64,000 nt of DNA. Source: Bartonella taylorii 8TBB. Its GTDB lineage: Bacteria; Pseudomonadota; Alphaproteobacteria; Rhizobiales; Rhizobiaceae. A model generated the notes under the pieces. That model worked only from the letters and a program-made list of their open reading frames with translations. It ran no database searches and had not been told where the DNA came from. Of the stretch, positions 1-10,801 are shown one piece after another. The stretch's first letter is position 1; each line of letters begins with the position of its first letter. Made by a program: the position numbers and the translations under genes. The stretch covers positions 1 to 64,000 of the forward strand of contig NZ_CADEAG010000005.1 in assembly GCF_902825155.1 (NCBI RefSeq), written 5' to 3'.

Positions 1-85
1 AGTTTTAAGGTTTGTTTCATTTTTCCCCTCTTTCAATGGATTTATTTACAATAAGAAGGCTCGTAAGCCTGGTGATATTTTCTGT

Positions 86-108
86 CACCACTGTTTAAAA
101 CAGTGGTG
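86..108. terminator. Perfect inverted repeat, possible terminator of the fhaCB operon
   Basis: An 11-bp perfect inverted repeat around one central base (CACCACTGTTT / AAACAGTGGTG) lies about 90 bases past the stop of the minus-strand lipoprotein gene. It is placed where a transcription end would be expected. No strong T-run follows it on the minus strand, so a rho-independent terminator is only one possibility. The inner half, TTTAAAACAGTGG, recurs at the edges of the accessory module further along the window. Confidence 0.35.
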
Positions 109-197
109 AACAATATTGAGATGGCAGATTGAGGAAACAATCCCCTCATTTCAAGCAAAAGCAAAGATGGAGGATTGTTGATCATCACAAGAAAGAC

Positions 198-602
198 TTA
201 AGGTTTGCATTCAGGTTGTACTGGACTTCTTTTACAAAATGAGCTGTTTAAACGCTTCTCAACACTTCGTTTTGGGATGACAGCACCAGGCTGGCAAATG
301 GGAAGGTCTTTATAGTTATAACACCAATATGGACCACCTGATTTCTTACGGAACCCTGCTTGAACCATGCAAGCATAAATTGTTGCTATTGCATTGTTGT
401 TTAGTTTTTGAACTTCATCCTCAAGATAAATAAGGTGCGGCATTCCACATTCTAACAATGCTTTTCCTACCTCAGTAGAATCTGCTCCTGGCTTCTCCCA
501 CGCATCCGCCTCTTCTCGAGGAGATTTATCGATGTTTTCAATGTCACATCCAGTGACACTTAACAAAATGAGTGCGCTTAATAATTTAAACAATGTGTTC
601 AT
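198..602 (-). CDS. Small lipoprotein coupled to fhaB; candidate immunity protein
   Basis: A 134-residue lipoprotein. The N-terminus is a short lipoprotein signal ending in a lipobox (SVTGC, Cys about 19). The mature part has several cysteines, suggesting disulfides outside the cytoplasm. I chose the ATG at 602 rather than the one at 614: it has a GGAG ribosome site 6 bases upstream and overlaps the fhaB stop as ATGA, so the two genes are probably translationally coupled. A small gene placed directly after a large two-partner exoprotein is where contact-dependent inhibition systems keep their immunity gene. A lipoprotein would suit a toxin acting on membranes or in the periplasm. The immunity role is inference from position; I do not recognise a named family. 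Confidence 0.8.
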   Translation of the reverse strand: MNTLFKLLSALILLSVTGCDIENIDKSPREEADAWEKPGADSTEVGKALLECGMPHLIYLEDEVQKLNNNAIATIYACMVQAGFRKKSGGPYWCYNYKDLPICQPGAVIPKRSVEKRLNSSFCKRSPVQPECKP

Positions 603-3600
603 TTTGTTCTCCATAAATAACCTAAACCTAAATTATCTAAAATTGCATAAGGTGAAGTAATTGTTGCAGTATGAGGTGTTCCATAATCATGTTTACACTC
701 ATAACTCGCATCTCCATAGCAATTATGGGGACTTTGGTCATAACCCAATAGCGCTTTCCCTTGCTCTACCATTGGAATTGCTGGTGGATATAATACATAG
801 GGGAACTTCAATGGTACCTTATAAAAAGTAGGTGGATTGTGACCAATTCCTGTACCAATGGGGTCAAGTAGATGGTTTTGTAAGTAAATATGATCTTTCT
901 TGCCATCGCTTACGAAATATATTGCATTCGCTACCGATACACCGTTATCAGCCGGTCCAAAAAAACGGATATCTGTTTTGTACCCTATACCGTGGATGCC
1001 ATGCTTTTCAAAGTCACGCAATCCATTACCCACTGTCATACTACCACGGCTATGCGCATTAACAATCGCCCCTGTATTGCCATAGAGATACATAAAATCC
1101 TGAAACTTCTTTGTCGAATTACTCAGCTCCCAAGAATTGCCTTCTAGAAACTTCTGATAAAAAGCTACCCCGAGCTCTACTTCCCATGAATCAGCTTTTG
1201 GAAAAGCTGTAAAATAAAATGGCTCAGACTTATTATCAACTAACTGAACCGCATAACGGGCTGCTTCATCTGGTGAAGTAAAAATGCCATTGTAGAACAT
1301 ACGCCTGTTACCATCCGAGCCTGCTTGTAAATGCTTTTCTTCTTCAGGCGTTAAATAGTGATACAGAATAATGTATTTTCCATGGCTATCTTTTATATAC
1401 TCTCCATTTTCATCAGTTAAATAGAGCACATTGCCATTTTTATCGTGCTCAACCTCACCCTCAGGATGCTCTTTAACATTTGCGACTTCACGCACTTTGT
1501 CCCAATAATCAAATCCTTCATCCGATAATTTATTGATCATATCTAAGCGATTATGCACTGCTCCCTCAAGCGATGTGGCATCCACCGGTGCCACGGCTTG
1601 GTGGGCTGCCGCGGTGTTGCGGTTGAGAGAGCCGATGATTTCTCCAGCATCTTGTCCCATCGCCCTCTGGTTAGATCCACCGGTGAGGATGATGGTGCCA
1701 TCACTGATAGCGGATTTGGTATATCCTTCCGCTCCATCATGTGCCTTCCCGTGATTTAAAACATTTTTGGCAATGTTTTTAATCGTGTCGTTCCCAGAAA
1801 GGCTAAACCCATGGCTACTGGCTTGCGCATGGGCACTGTTGATAATATCACTGGTAGTAATGCTTCCTGTGGTCAGGCTGTTTTTGTCTGCCGGCGCAGT
1901 GCTGGCAATGATACCTCCGGTCAGTGTTGTCTTATCTTTAACGTTGATCTTAAAGCCGCCATCACCCGCTTTGATGCCTGATTGTTCCACAACACTGTGA
2001 TAATCGCTAGAGGATTTGTCCTTTTGGAAAGAAGCGCTCACAGAGCCTCCACCACCCGTTTGTCCAGCACCAAAGCCAACAGAAACAGAGTTTTGCTTGC
2101 TGGAAGTTTGTTCCGTATCACTGCGGCTGGTAATGGTGAAAGCACCCCCTACTTCCATTTCTACACGCTCTCCAGAAACCACTGCTCCCGCCAGTGTGGT
2201 GTTGCCTCCACTTATGGTATGAACTGTGCCGGTACCAATAATATGAGCGTTCTTTTGTTGAACCGCCTCGCTCGAGCCTTCTCCTTGACTAAAAGCAGCA
2301 CTGCCCGTTGCCCCTGCGCCACCCGTGCCATAACCGGTGCCAACACTCATTGAAGTACTTTCACTGCTGTTTTGTGTGCTTTGCACATTTTGTGCACTTT
2401 CAAAGGTGATATCTTTCCCTGCTTCCATGGTGATATTCCCGCTCTGTGCATCATTGTCCAGCACATAGATTGGATTGGTACCAGCGATAATATCAGCTCC
2501 AACACCATGAATACTTCCATTGTGGGCATGCATATTGACAGCGCGCCCTGCTTCTATGCTATTGGTCACAGCGGTAGATGTCTGAACAGACGCTTCCGCT
2601 TTCTCTGTCTTAAAGCCCACGGTTACACTGCCAGATGCACCAGCAATATTGGCAAGAGCATCCTTGGTAGAGCCCCCCATCCCTCCTAATGTGCTGCCCA
2701 GTGTTTTTGTGATGTTACCCTTTTCCCCTGTATTCCCAGTCAGCCAATCAACAAAATTTCTGCCTTTGTTAAAGAGGTGATTGATTTTCATGCCGGTCAG
2801 TATGCCATTAATAACTGTGTTATTTCCATCCTTATTATTCATGTGATCTGCGGCATCTTTTAGTCCTTGTACCGTGCCAAGGACACCAATATCGCCAGAA
2901 GCTGTCACACCAGCAAAGGACTTTTCATGGGTCTCTTTGCCGTTAGAGATATCGTGGCTTTCTGACAGTGTGATAGTATTGCCAGCATCAATGTTGACAT
3001 CACGATTTGCCGAAACATTTGTCGCTTGTAAATTCACATCATGACCCGCATTAAACTGCACATCTTGGCGTGCCATGAAGTGTGATTGTACGGAAGTGGT
3101 TTCCCATTGGTCCCCTGTGTCTTTGGCGCTTGCAATCCCAACCCCCACAGAAGCACCGCTGCTGCTCTTTTCAAACTGAATGCCAAAACCTGAGCGCTCT
3201 TCTTTTGAGCTTGAAGTATGACGATCATGAGCAACAGACACATTGACATCATGGGCTGCCGAAAGGTTAATATTCTCACCTGCAAAATCAGAGCCCACCA
3301 CGTTCACATCTTTTTTGGTGGCGGTGATGGTGATATTGCCATCAGCATTCAGAGAAGAGCCTTGATGTTCAAAACTTTCTTCATTTTCTGTCTTTGACTC
3401 ACTGCCGTATATCGATACAAAACCCTTGCCTGAACCCACACCAAAACCTGTTTCATCTGTCTGTGAATGGCTCTTATGGTGATCTGTCATGCCATCAATC
3501 GTCACATTTTCTCCCGTCACATTGATGTTTTGACCTGAAAGCAGATGAGAAGCAGTAATTGTGGTCTCTTTTTCTGCTTGCAAATCAACATTGCCCGTTG

Positions 3601-6600
3601 CCCCAAGGATAGAAGAAACCGTTGTGGTATGCGATTGAGAGCTATTGGAGGATTTCTCATGCAAAAAGCCACTTGAAGACGATTGTTCTTGCTGGTCGTA
3701 GTGTTCTTGCGCGCCTTTTATGAGAATATTTCCACCAGAATGAATGGTAATATCCGCTTTTGCCTGTTCTTCTGGTGTTTTCTCTCCCTGTGCGTTTTCT
3801 CCCAGTGTTTTCTCTTGTTTGCCAGCAAGCAGCATCGAGCCAATGATTGTTGTATCTTTTTCCGATTCAAGGGCAACACCTTTTCCTCCAGTGATGAGCG
3901 AACTCACAACTTCTGTTGCATCAATCTTGTTATGTTCGGATTTGCTGCTACTAAATGTTCCCCCCTCTTTATGATACGACATCTCGTAGTGTAAGCTATT
4001 TTCTGCATTGGTGATCAGGATATCATTGCTGGATTTCAACCCCACCTTGCCCTCAGCCGCAATGGAACTGCCCGTGATGCTAAGGTCATGCGCCTTTCCA
4101 TCCTGCCCCGCAACAACCGTGGTATCACCCCCAGATTGTATCGAAGAGCCAACCGCATGAGAGGCTTGCATATCCACTTTCGTATTGTTGCCCTGAAGAT
4201 GATATTCCACTTCATCGTCTCTCACCCCTACCGTTATCTCCCCTTTCGCGCCAAGGCCAACATTGCCCTTGGCATCTATATCGGAAGCAGCAATATGGAT
4301 ATCTTGACCGGCTAGCACAGTGGTATCTTTTCCAGAACTTAAATGAGAACCATTGTGTAAGGTGACATGGGAGGTTTGCCCATCCTGCGTATGATTGTCC
4401 AAGCTGTTGCCGGTGGCATCAATCGAAACATTGCCCTCAGCTTTTAAGAGAAGATTATCCTTTGTTTGAACATCAGAGCCTAAAACATTGAGATCCTTTC
4501 CAGAGGCAAGTGTCGTTGAGCCCCCAGAATTGACTTCCGATTTATGGTGCATGGTGGCATCACCCTGTTCGCTGTGGTAATGTGTTTGCGCTGAACCTAT
4601 TGTCAAATTGCCCTGCTCTGTGGCCATGGCAAGATCACCCCCTGTGGTGATCTTCACCCCTGAAGCTGTGAGATCTTGTTTGGCAATCACGCTCGCATTA
4701 CCACCAGCAGAAAGCGCATCGGTATTTAAAACAGTCTCCACACCTTCCACACTTGTGCGCCCTGCGTCAAAGCGGATGTTGTTTTCCGCAAGGATAACAG
4801 CATCACCACCAGCTGCAAAATGCCCTCCTTGAGCAAAAATATCCCCACCATGCACATGCAATTGGCGGTTTGCCGCAATACGCCCTGAATTGGTTATTGT
4901 GGAATTGCTGGTATTTTGGCTGGTGATATTGACATCATCCCCCATGATCAAAGCCCCAGCAGAGACAAAGGAGGCTCTCTCCTTTTCTGGAATGTAAAGC
5001 ACCGGTGCGTAAACATCCATGCCCTTGATCTGTTGGCGCACATAAATCACCATCGGGGCTTCTAGAGAAGCCAATTGTTCTTCACTTAAAGGCTCACCAA
5101 AAGTCAAATTGTGTGTTTTTGCATAATCTGCCCCCACATCCAGCAAGTTTTTGACTTGTTCAATGGCATCACTTCCAGGAATGAAAGAGCCTTTGCCCAA
5201 CCCTTGCCCCACAAGATCACGCATTTGTTTTTCAATCAGTTGCTTTTCAAAATAAGCATCCCCTAAGAAAAGCATCTCTCTGTCAGGATTGTAACCAATT
5301 CTATTCAAAAAATAGGCTGAACCATAAAACTTGCCAACATCGAGGAATTCTGCCCGCGTTTCATAAATGAAATTCTGCTTGGGCAGCGTGCCACCAACAC
5401 CACCCGATTGAGGCTTTGGCAAAGGAAGACCTTCAGCCAATTCCCCTGCATTATTGATATCAATTTTCGGTGTAAACAAAGCACCAGCCCCGGTTAAACC
5501 GCTTAATGCATCCAGTGGATTTTTCTCAACCGCTTTTGCTTCAAAATGCGCATCTCCTGTAATGGAACCTTTCGCTGCCTCGTTGTGGAGTTGATCGACC
5601 ACCAGATTTAAAGTACCACCCGCTTGAACAAGACCAGGAACTGCATCAAGAACTTCTGAGCCAATCTGGCGAAACGTACCATTGGCTATATCTAAAGAAA
5701 CATCACGGCTTCCATCAGCTTTATAGCCATAACAACTGTCCGTGTTTGCTTTACAATGCATAAAGGTATTTTTATAAACAGTTGCCCCTAAATTGGTCAG
5801 CACATCGGCATGGATATCCGCATTCCCTCCTGCTTTTATAATGCTATAATGGTTGTCAATATTATCAGCGTTAATGATGAGATTGCCGTGAGATTCTATC
5901 AGTCCCGAAACAGTTGGTTTATGTGAAAACCCTTGCGTGACAGTCTCTTCTGTCATGTGTGACCAGTTACTATTCCCAAACCATCCTCCCCACCTATCAC
6001 CATTCCATTGATAGCGTTTTACGGACTTTTGATCATAGACAGGCTTAAATTCCCAAGTAAATGCCTTGTAGACTGTTCCATCGCTTGAAATTGCGGTGCC
6101 ATAGGTTTCTTCTTTGCTCACCCAAAGAGGAACATCCAAGAAAATTCTTACGTGCCCTTTAAAAGGTCCGGTATGACTTTGATGTTCGTGCCCCTTTCCC
6201 CAAAGGTTGGGACCATCCTGATATAACATCCCATCACTGAGTTGATCAGAACCCTTTGGTCTTTGGAAAGAAATATCGCTATATTCAGTTTTTTCCGTTA
6301 TGACAGGTGTGCTATCGGCTTCGTTTTTGAGACTGTTGGTTTGGATATTTAAGTTTCCACCAGCTTGAATAAAGCCCGCTTTATTGACAAGGGAAAGGCT
6401 TTTTCCAGTACCTTCTACATTGGTGAAAGATAAATCACCCTCTGCAACAATGGCACCAAAATCATTGCGCAAAGCCCCATCAACTTGTAAAGCACCATTG
6501 CCCTTCACATAAATTAAACCGGTTTTGTTGTTGGTCACATCACCCCTCACGCTAAAGGCTAAGTCATGCCCTGCTGCCAATTGACCGCTATTTTCAAGCT

Positions 6601-8785
6601 CCCCTGTTTTGATGACAAAATCTCGTGCCGCTAAAACAGAGGTTGCCTCATCCACCATAACGCCTGGAGCAACAAAGAGAATATCTCCAGTCCCGCCTTC
6701 ATCGGTAACGGCTTGTAGCCGTGCATGGTGAATATCAAGAACATTGGTACTTTGAAAATCTAAACCGCCATAAATCAGCGTGCTGCCCGAAACATAAATA
6801 TGATCCGCAGTTAAATATAGCGTTTGCGGCGTATAAATATGAGAACGATTATTGCTCAAATCGAGAGTGTTGGCTGTCAATCTCACATCCCCCTTAGCAG
6901 ACAGCACATTCTCAACACTGATCCCTCCTGATACCGATGTCAATGTGGCTGTGCCATAGCCTATGACCTGATCATAATAAATATCGTTGCCAGCAAAAAG
7001 GTCAATATTGCCACCACTGATAATATGTCCAACCTTTACGCCCCTTTGTGCTGTAATAGAAAGGGAACCTTTATCATGAAAAACAAGATCACCTGTAGGG
7101 TTCGAAGGGCTCACCTGAGAGTGAACAAAATCTAAACCTGTCATCAATGTGCCTGCATCAAGGCTTCCCACCTTTAAAACCGCATCATCACCCGTCATCA
7201 TGGTAGAAAAATCAACCGCCCCACCATGAATGTCTGCTCTGCCATAGGCTAAAGCTTGCCCAAAATGAATGCCGGCATGAGGTTCAACATGAATGGCAAC
7301 ATTGTGATGCGACAGGATCGTTTGAGAAACAGAAAGCCCATGATATGCAACAAGTGTGACATTCCCTGCTCCATAAATATTTGCGGCATTAATGATCCCA
7401 CCCACACTTTGGAGATCGACATCCCCATGGCTGCCCAAAACAAGGCTACCAGCAGCTTGTGTTGCTGCCATATCAACCCCACCAGCTAAAAAATGGGCTT
7501 GTATATCACCACCGGCATGCGCCCTTAAATTGCCCCCCGCTAAAACAGTATCACCAATATTCAGTGCGCCACCAGATTCAAGGGTCATATCAGCGCCTGA
7601 CCCTAGCCCTGAAACTTGGAGAGCATGGCGCGAAGAAAGCTCCAGATTGCCCCCAGAGGTGGCTTTTCCGGTAATCGTTAAAAGCCCATCCTGCGCATCT
7701 ACACTCAAATGACCATCCGCGCCAACTGTCTCTAACGTGACACCTTTTTTTGCTGCAATCTCAACATGCTTTTTCGACGTAATGTGCTTTGCATGAAGGG
7801 TATCGCTTTTTGATTGAAGAACAACACCATCATGACCAAAGACATCCTTCAACGAGATTTTTCCATCAGCAGAAAGATGCAACTGCCCCGCATTGGCTGC
7901 CATATCATGGCGCATACGAACCCCAACACCTTTTTCCGTTGCCACAAGTTTTATTCTGTCCGCTTGTAGAGCACCTAACGCAGAACCGTCTATCGCATAT
8001 TCCGGCTTGCCGGTAATATCGGTCAACTCCTTCATCTGCCGAGAAGTATAATCAAAGTGACCCGTGCCTGCTGTCACCCCAATCTCCCTACCCGCAACAG
8101 CTCCTTCAAAATGCACTGTGCGTGAGACAATATCGACAATATCAACAGCCCCTTGGCTTGAGAAAAAATTCGCACCCTGGGGTCCAAAGGTGATATCCCC
8201 ACCTCTCACCTCAAACCCTTTTAGAAAACCACTCCCATCAATTTCTGGTACACCCGTGGTTAAGGTCGCATGGGGCGTATTGATAAAGCCACAACCATCA
8301 CAACTTATCCCATTGGGATTGGCTATAATCACATCGGCTGGGCTCCCAAAAACCTCTGCTGGACCATTAAGCGCACTGCGCTTGCCACTGGTCACTTCAT
8401 TTAAAATCACTTTTGCCGAACCAGAGTAGCGCAAATGCGGATTGCCCGGCATAATACCACCCAACTGCGATTGTCCTACTTCTTGCGCATGATTGTTGAG
8501 AATGACACCTGGATTGCCAATATTGAAATCGTAATATTTATTGTGTGATAAGCCTTTGCCATTGGGTGTAACAATATCAATCGAGGGAACCCCATTGGGC
8601 GCTGCCACAATATCAGGACAATGAGCGGCACCTGCGTTAGGGTCAACAGCAATTTGCGCCTGTAGCGTTGCTGGTTGTAAAAGAAAAGGTAAACCAATCC
8701 CACCTAGCAAAACCTTTTTGAGCATCGTACTGGAGACTAAAACTTCAAACCATGTTGCTCTTTTTGCTCTCTTCTCATATCTCAT
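599..8785 (-). CDS. fhaB: FhaB/CdiA-like filamentous hemagglutinin, two-partner secretion exoprotein
   Basis: A 2,728-residue secreted adhesin of the TpsA type. It has an extended signal region ending near residue 43 (LLQPATLQA). A TPS domain over about residues 45-290 carries the hallmark ANPNGISCDGCGF motif. A very long series of hemagglutinin repeats follows (many turns of the type AGGDAVILAENNI or SGGDTTVVAGQDG). The globular C-terminal domain of about 300 residues has an AHSRGSMTVGNG motif near residue 2578, resembling the nucleophile elbow of alpha/beta hydrolases. It is followed by DPIGTGIGHNPP, like the C-terminal Asp/His part of lipases. No VENN pretoxin motif was seen. The ATG at 8785 is preceded by TGGGGA; the longer frame to 8800 would need an ATT start. 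The partner fhaC upstream is broken, so secretion may be lost. Confidence 0.93.
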   Translation of the reverse strand: MRYEKRAKRATWFEVLVSSTMLKKVLLGGIGLPFLLQPATLQAQIAVDPNAGAAHCPDIVAAPNGVPSIDIVTPNGKGLSHNKYYDFNIGNPGVILNNHAQEVGQSQLGGIMPGNPHLRYSGSAKVILNEVTSGKRSALNGPAEVFGSPADVIIANPNGISCDGCGFINTPHATLTTGVPEIDGSGFLKGFEVRGGDITFGPQGANFFSSQGAVDIVDIVSRTVHFEGAVAGREIGVTAGTGHFDYTSRQMKELTDITGKPEYAIDGSALGALQADRIKLVATEKGVGVRMRHDMAANAGQLHLSADGKISLKDVFGHDGVVLQSKSDTLHAKHITSKKHVEIAAKKGVTLETVGADGHLSVDAQDGLLTITGKATSGGNLELSSRHALQVSGLGSGADMTLESGGALNIGDTVLAGGNLRAHAGGDIQAHFLAGGVDMAATQAAGSLVLGSHGDVDLQSVGGIINAANIYGAGNVTLVAYHGLSVSQTILSHHNVAIHVEPHAGIHFGQALAYGRADIHGGAVDFSTMMTGDDAVLKVGSLDAGTLMTGLDFVHSQVSPSNPTGDLVFHDKGSLSITAQRGVKVGHIISGGNIDLFAGNDIYYDQVIGYGTATLTSVSGGISVENVLSAKGDVRLTANTLDLSNNRSHIYTPQTLYLTADHIYVSGSTLIYGGLDFQSTNVLDIHHARLQAVTDEGGTGDILFVAPGVMVDEATSVLAARDFVIKTGELENSGQLAAGHDLAFSVRGDVTNNKTGLIYVKGNGALQVDGALRNDFGAIVAEGDLSFTNVEGTGKSLSLVNKAGFIQAGGNLNIQTNSLKNEADSTPVITEKTEYSDISFQRPKGSDQLSDGMLYQDGPNLWGKGHEHQSHTGPFKGHVRIFLDVPLWVSKEETYGTAISSDGTVYKAFTWEFKPVYDQKSVKRYQWNGDRWGGWFGNSNWSHMTEETVTQGFSHKPTVSGLIESHGNLIINADNIDNHYSIIKAGGNADIHADVLTNLGATVYKNTFMHCKANTDSCYGYKADGSRDVSLDIANGTFRQIGSEVLDAVPGLVQAGGTLNLVVDQLHNEAAKGSITGDAHFEAKAVEKNPLDALSGLTGAGALFTPKIDINNAGELAEGLPLPKPQSGGVGGTLPKQNFIYETRAEFLDVGKFYGSAYFLNRIGYNPDREMLFLGDAYFEKQLIEKQMRDLVGQGLGKGSFIPGSDAIEQVKNLLDVGADYAKTHNLTFGEPLSEEQLASLEAPMVIYVRQQIKGMDVYAPVLYIPEKERASFVSAGALIMGDDVNITSQNTSNSTITNSGRIAANRQLHVHGGDIFAQGGHFAAGGDAVILAENNIRFDAGRTSVEGVETVLNTDALSAGGNASVIAKQDLTASGVKITTGGDLAMATEQGNLTIGSAQTHYHSEQGDATMHHKSEVNSGGSTTLASGKDLNVLGSDVQTKDNLLLKAEGNVSIDATGNSLDNHTQDGQTSHVTLHNGSHLSSGKDTTVLAGQDIHIAASDIDAKGNVGLGAKGEITVGVRDDEVEYHLQGNNTKVDMQASHAVGSSIQSGGDTTVVAGQDGKAHDLSITGSSIAAEGKVGLKSSNDILITNAENSLHYEMSYHKEGGTFSSSKSEHNKIDATEVVSSLITGGKGVALESEKDTTIIGSMLLAGKQEKTLGENAQGEKTPEEQAKADITIHSGGNILIKGAQEHYDQQEQSSSSGFLHEKSSNSSQSHTTTVSSILGATGNVDLQAEKETTITASHLLSGQNINVTGENVTIDGMTDHHKSHSQTDETGFGVGSGKGFVSIYGSESKTENEESFEHQGSSLNADGNITITATKKDVNVVGSDFAGENINLSAAHDVNVSVAHDRHTSSSKEERSGFGIQFEKSSSGASVGVGIASAKDTGDQWETTSVQSHFMARQDVQFNAGHDVNLQATNVSANRDVNIDAGNTITLSESHDISNGKETHEKSFAGVTASGDIGVLGTVQGLKDAADHMNNKDGNNTVINGILTGMKINHLFNKGRNFVDWLTGNTGEKGNITKTLGSTLGGMGGSTKDALANIAGASGSVTVGFKTEKAEASVQTSTAVTNSIEAGRAVNMHAHNGSIHGVGADIIAGTNPIYVLDNDAQSGNITMEAGKDITFESAQNVQSTQNSSESTSMSVGTGYGTGGAGATGSAAFSQGEGSSEAVQQKNAHIIGTGTVHTISGGNTTLAGAVVSGERVEMEVGGAFTITSRSDTEQTSSKQNSVSVGFGAGQTGGGGSVSASFQKDKSSSDYHSVVEQSGIKAGDGGFKINVKDKTTLTGGIIASTAPADKNSLTTGSITTSDIINSAHAQASSHGFSLSGNDTIKNIAKNVLNHGKAHDGAEGYTKSAISDGTIILTGGSNQRAMGQDAGEIIGSLNRNTAAAHQAVAPVDATSLEGAVHNRLDMINKLSDEGFDYWDKVREVANVKEHPEGEVEHDKNGNVLYLTDENGEYIKDSHGKYIILYHYLTPEEEKHLQAGSDGNRRMFYNGIFTSPDEAARYAVQLVDNKSEPFYFTAFPKADSWEVELGVAFYQKFLEGNSWELSNSTKKFQDFMYLYGNTGAIVNAHSRGSMTVGNGLRDFEKHGIHGIGYKTDIRFFGPADNGVSVANAIYFVSDGKKDHIYLQNHLLDPIGTGIGHNPPTFYKVPLKFPYVLYPPAIPMVEQGKALLGYDQSPHNCYGDASYECKHDYGTPHTATITSPYAILDNLGLGYLWRTK

Positions 8786-8808
8786 GCTTGTATTCCCCAA
8801 TAATATGC

Positions 8809-10430
8809 TTAAAGATTCATTGTTAATGTCATAAAAAATGTTCCAGGCTTCTTGTGCTTAACTGTGCTCCACAAAACACTGGAATAGCTTGCATCAAGGG
8901 AAACCATCCCCCCCGCAAGCTTGAACCCTGCTGTCCAACCGGCAAGCTGTTCATGCGTAAATCCGTACAGGGGTTGCGAAAAAACACGCCCATAGTCTAA
9001 ACCAATAAAGGGACGCAATTCACCCAAAACTTTTTTCAGAGAAGCGTTGTTGCTCCACGGTAGTGTGCGCAAAGACAAATCATTACGAATAAAAAAACCG
9101 TTATTGCCAAAAAGCAAACTCTCGCGCGTTCCACGCACATTAGAAGCGCCGCCCAACGAAATCTGCTCAGCACCCAATAAATTATGCGGAGAATATTGCC
9201 CACTCAAAAGATTGCTCAGTATAAAGTCCAAGCCCCCTACCTTAAAAGGCGTCATGGCACTGATCGTACCGGTAAATTTGGCAAATTGCGGCTCTGCATC
9301 CCCTGCTCCTGGATCGTGCTTCCTGACAGAATGAAACAAGGGAAGACCTTGCAAATAACTGATATCAAATGTCCATGTTCCACCCAGCATCTGGCGGGAA
9401 TGCGAAATCCCAAAATTGGCAACGCTATATTGACGACTGCCAACTTCAATCTTATTGCCAAGAAGGTAATTGTTGGTCTTTTTATAGGAAAGACCTAAAT
9501 TCAGTGTGGTAAGTGAAACACTATCGCGGTGGAGAACCCTGCTGGTGCTGACATGCAATTCACTGGAATTGCCTGTCGTTTCTATATCTGTAAAGTTGCC
9601 CTTAATAATGCTCTGATAATCATAAAGATAGCCATTCAACGAAAATGTCCAATAACCGTAAGGAATACTCACACTCGCTGAAATATTATTGCTATGCCCT
9701 TCTTGCTTACTTCCACCCCAATAATCTCGTCCACTGCGTTGATAGCCAAAGTCCCATAAATCATTGAGCCTTAAAATATTTTCTACCTTTAAACCCGCAC
9801 TATAACGCGCATATTAAGAACATGACCTTTCAGCCCTGGAAAAGCACTCCACACAATCTGATTATAACGAGATGCTGGAGAACCATTATAGTAAATATCT
9901 GAAAGCTTCCCCTCAACAACAACTAACTTCAGCTCTTTATTGCTTTTGATATCTTGGTCTGGAATATAAAAACGCGCCGTCACATAGCCTTGATCCAGAT
10001 AAACTTTGGTTAACTGCTTGATCAATATTTGTATCTCAGAAAGACCTATACATCTCCCAACATAAGCATCCGTAACTTTTGCTATAGTCCGCTTGTTGAT
10101 ATGATAAACCCCATCAACAATGATATGGTTAATGTTGAAGCAACGTCCACCACCAAGATGCGCTCCTCGATCTCTTTCAGGAGAAGTGTACATTCCTTTG
10201 GGCGTTAAAGCGCGTAAATGCTCAATCCTTTTTAATCTTTGCTGCTCAGTGTGCTCACGGGCAAAATTATCTGTTGGTATTTGTGGGTATAAAAATGCCG
10301 AAGAGCGCGCATAAACAGTGACGCCAGAAAACATGCCAAACAACACTAAAATGGCTAGAAAAATTCTTAAAAGAGAACTTTGGCGTAAAAATACAGAAAA
10401 CAATACAGATTGCCCCCCACTTTGCATCAT
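8809..10430 (-). pseudogene. fhaC: fhaC/hecB two-partner secretion outer membrane transporter, disrupted
   Basis: Remains of the TpsB pore that would export FhaB. The first 213 codons (10430-9789) hold the N-terminal part and the POTRA region, including CFNINHIIVDGVYHINKRT. That frame breaks just after LKGHVLNMR near 9811. The rest of the barrel continues in another frame from about 9812 to 8809 (ARYSAGLKVENILRLND onward to the terminal TMNL). The usual segment between the second POTRA and the first barrel strand is missing, about 55-60 residues judging from the family, so this looks like an out-of-frame deletion rather than a one-base slip. The stop lies 23 bases before the fhaB start, so the two were one operon. 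Confidence 0.85.
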
Positions 10431-10621
10431 TCAAAAAGCATTATTTAAAAACGCTTCATGAACATTTGAATAGTGATAAACTGATCACTAAAATAAGAAT
10501 GGGCACTTCTATATCGATCTCTTTTAAAAAACAAGCATAATTTCACATCAAAACACAGTTGCAAAATGCACAACATCTTGTTCTCACTCAAGGGTTTGAG
10601 GTAGAAAATGAAATTAAAAAA

Positions 10622-10801
10622 GTGATGCTGATGTGCGTGCTGCTCTCTCTGACTGGTTGCGCGACAAATAAATATAGCTCTTCTTGTGTTGATTGGCTGC
10701 CCATTTATTTAAAACAGCAAGATCTGAACACCATCAGTTCAAACTTAGCAAGAGAGATCTTAAAGCATAACAAACAAGGTGAGTACTTGTGTGGAGGAAA
10801 T
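10622..10801 (+). CDS. Rz1-like phage spanin lipoprotein (outer membrane), probably damaged
   Basis: A short lipoprotein with signal and lipobox (MLMCVLLSLTGC). The mature part has the pattern CVDWLPIYL...LAREILKHN...YLCG, which I recognise from Rz1-like spanin subunits of alphaproteobacterial phages; these disrupt the outer membrane at lysis. The frame has no stop at its end and runs straight into the next coding region. A good start, GAGG then ATG at 10609, is one base out of frame: it reads MKLKK then TGA, and one more A in the six-A run at 10616-10621 would restore MKLKKVMLMC. The in-frame starts GTG 10622 and ATG 10625 lack a clear ribosome site. Probably a decaying prophage lysis gene. 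Confidence 0.55.

Noticed and set aside
3683-3994. Open frames on the plus strand opposite fhaB, such as this one and others between 832 and 8429
   Set aside because: They are shadows of the repeat-rich fhaB gene, without ribosome sites or protein-like features.
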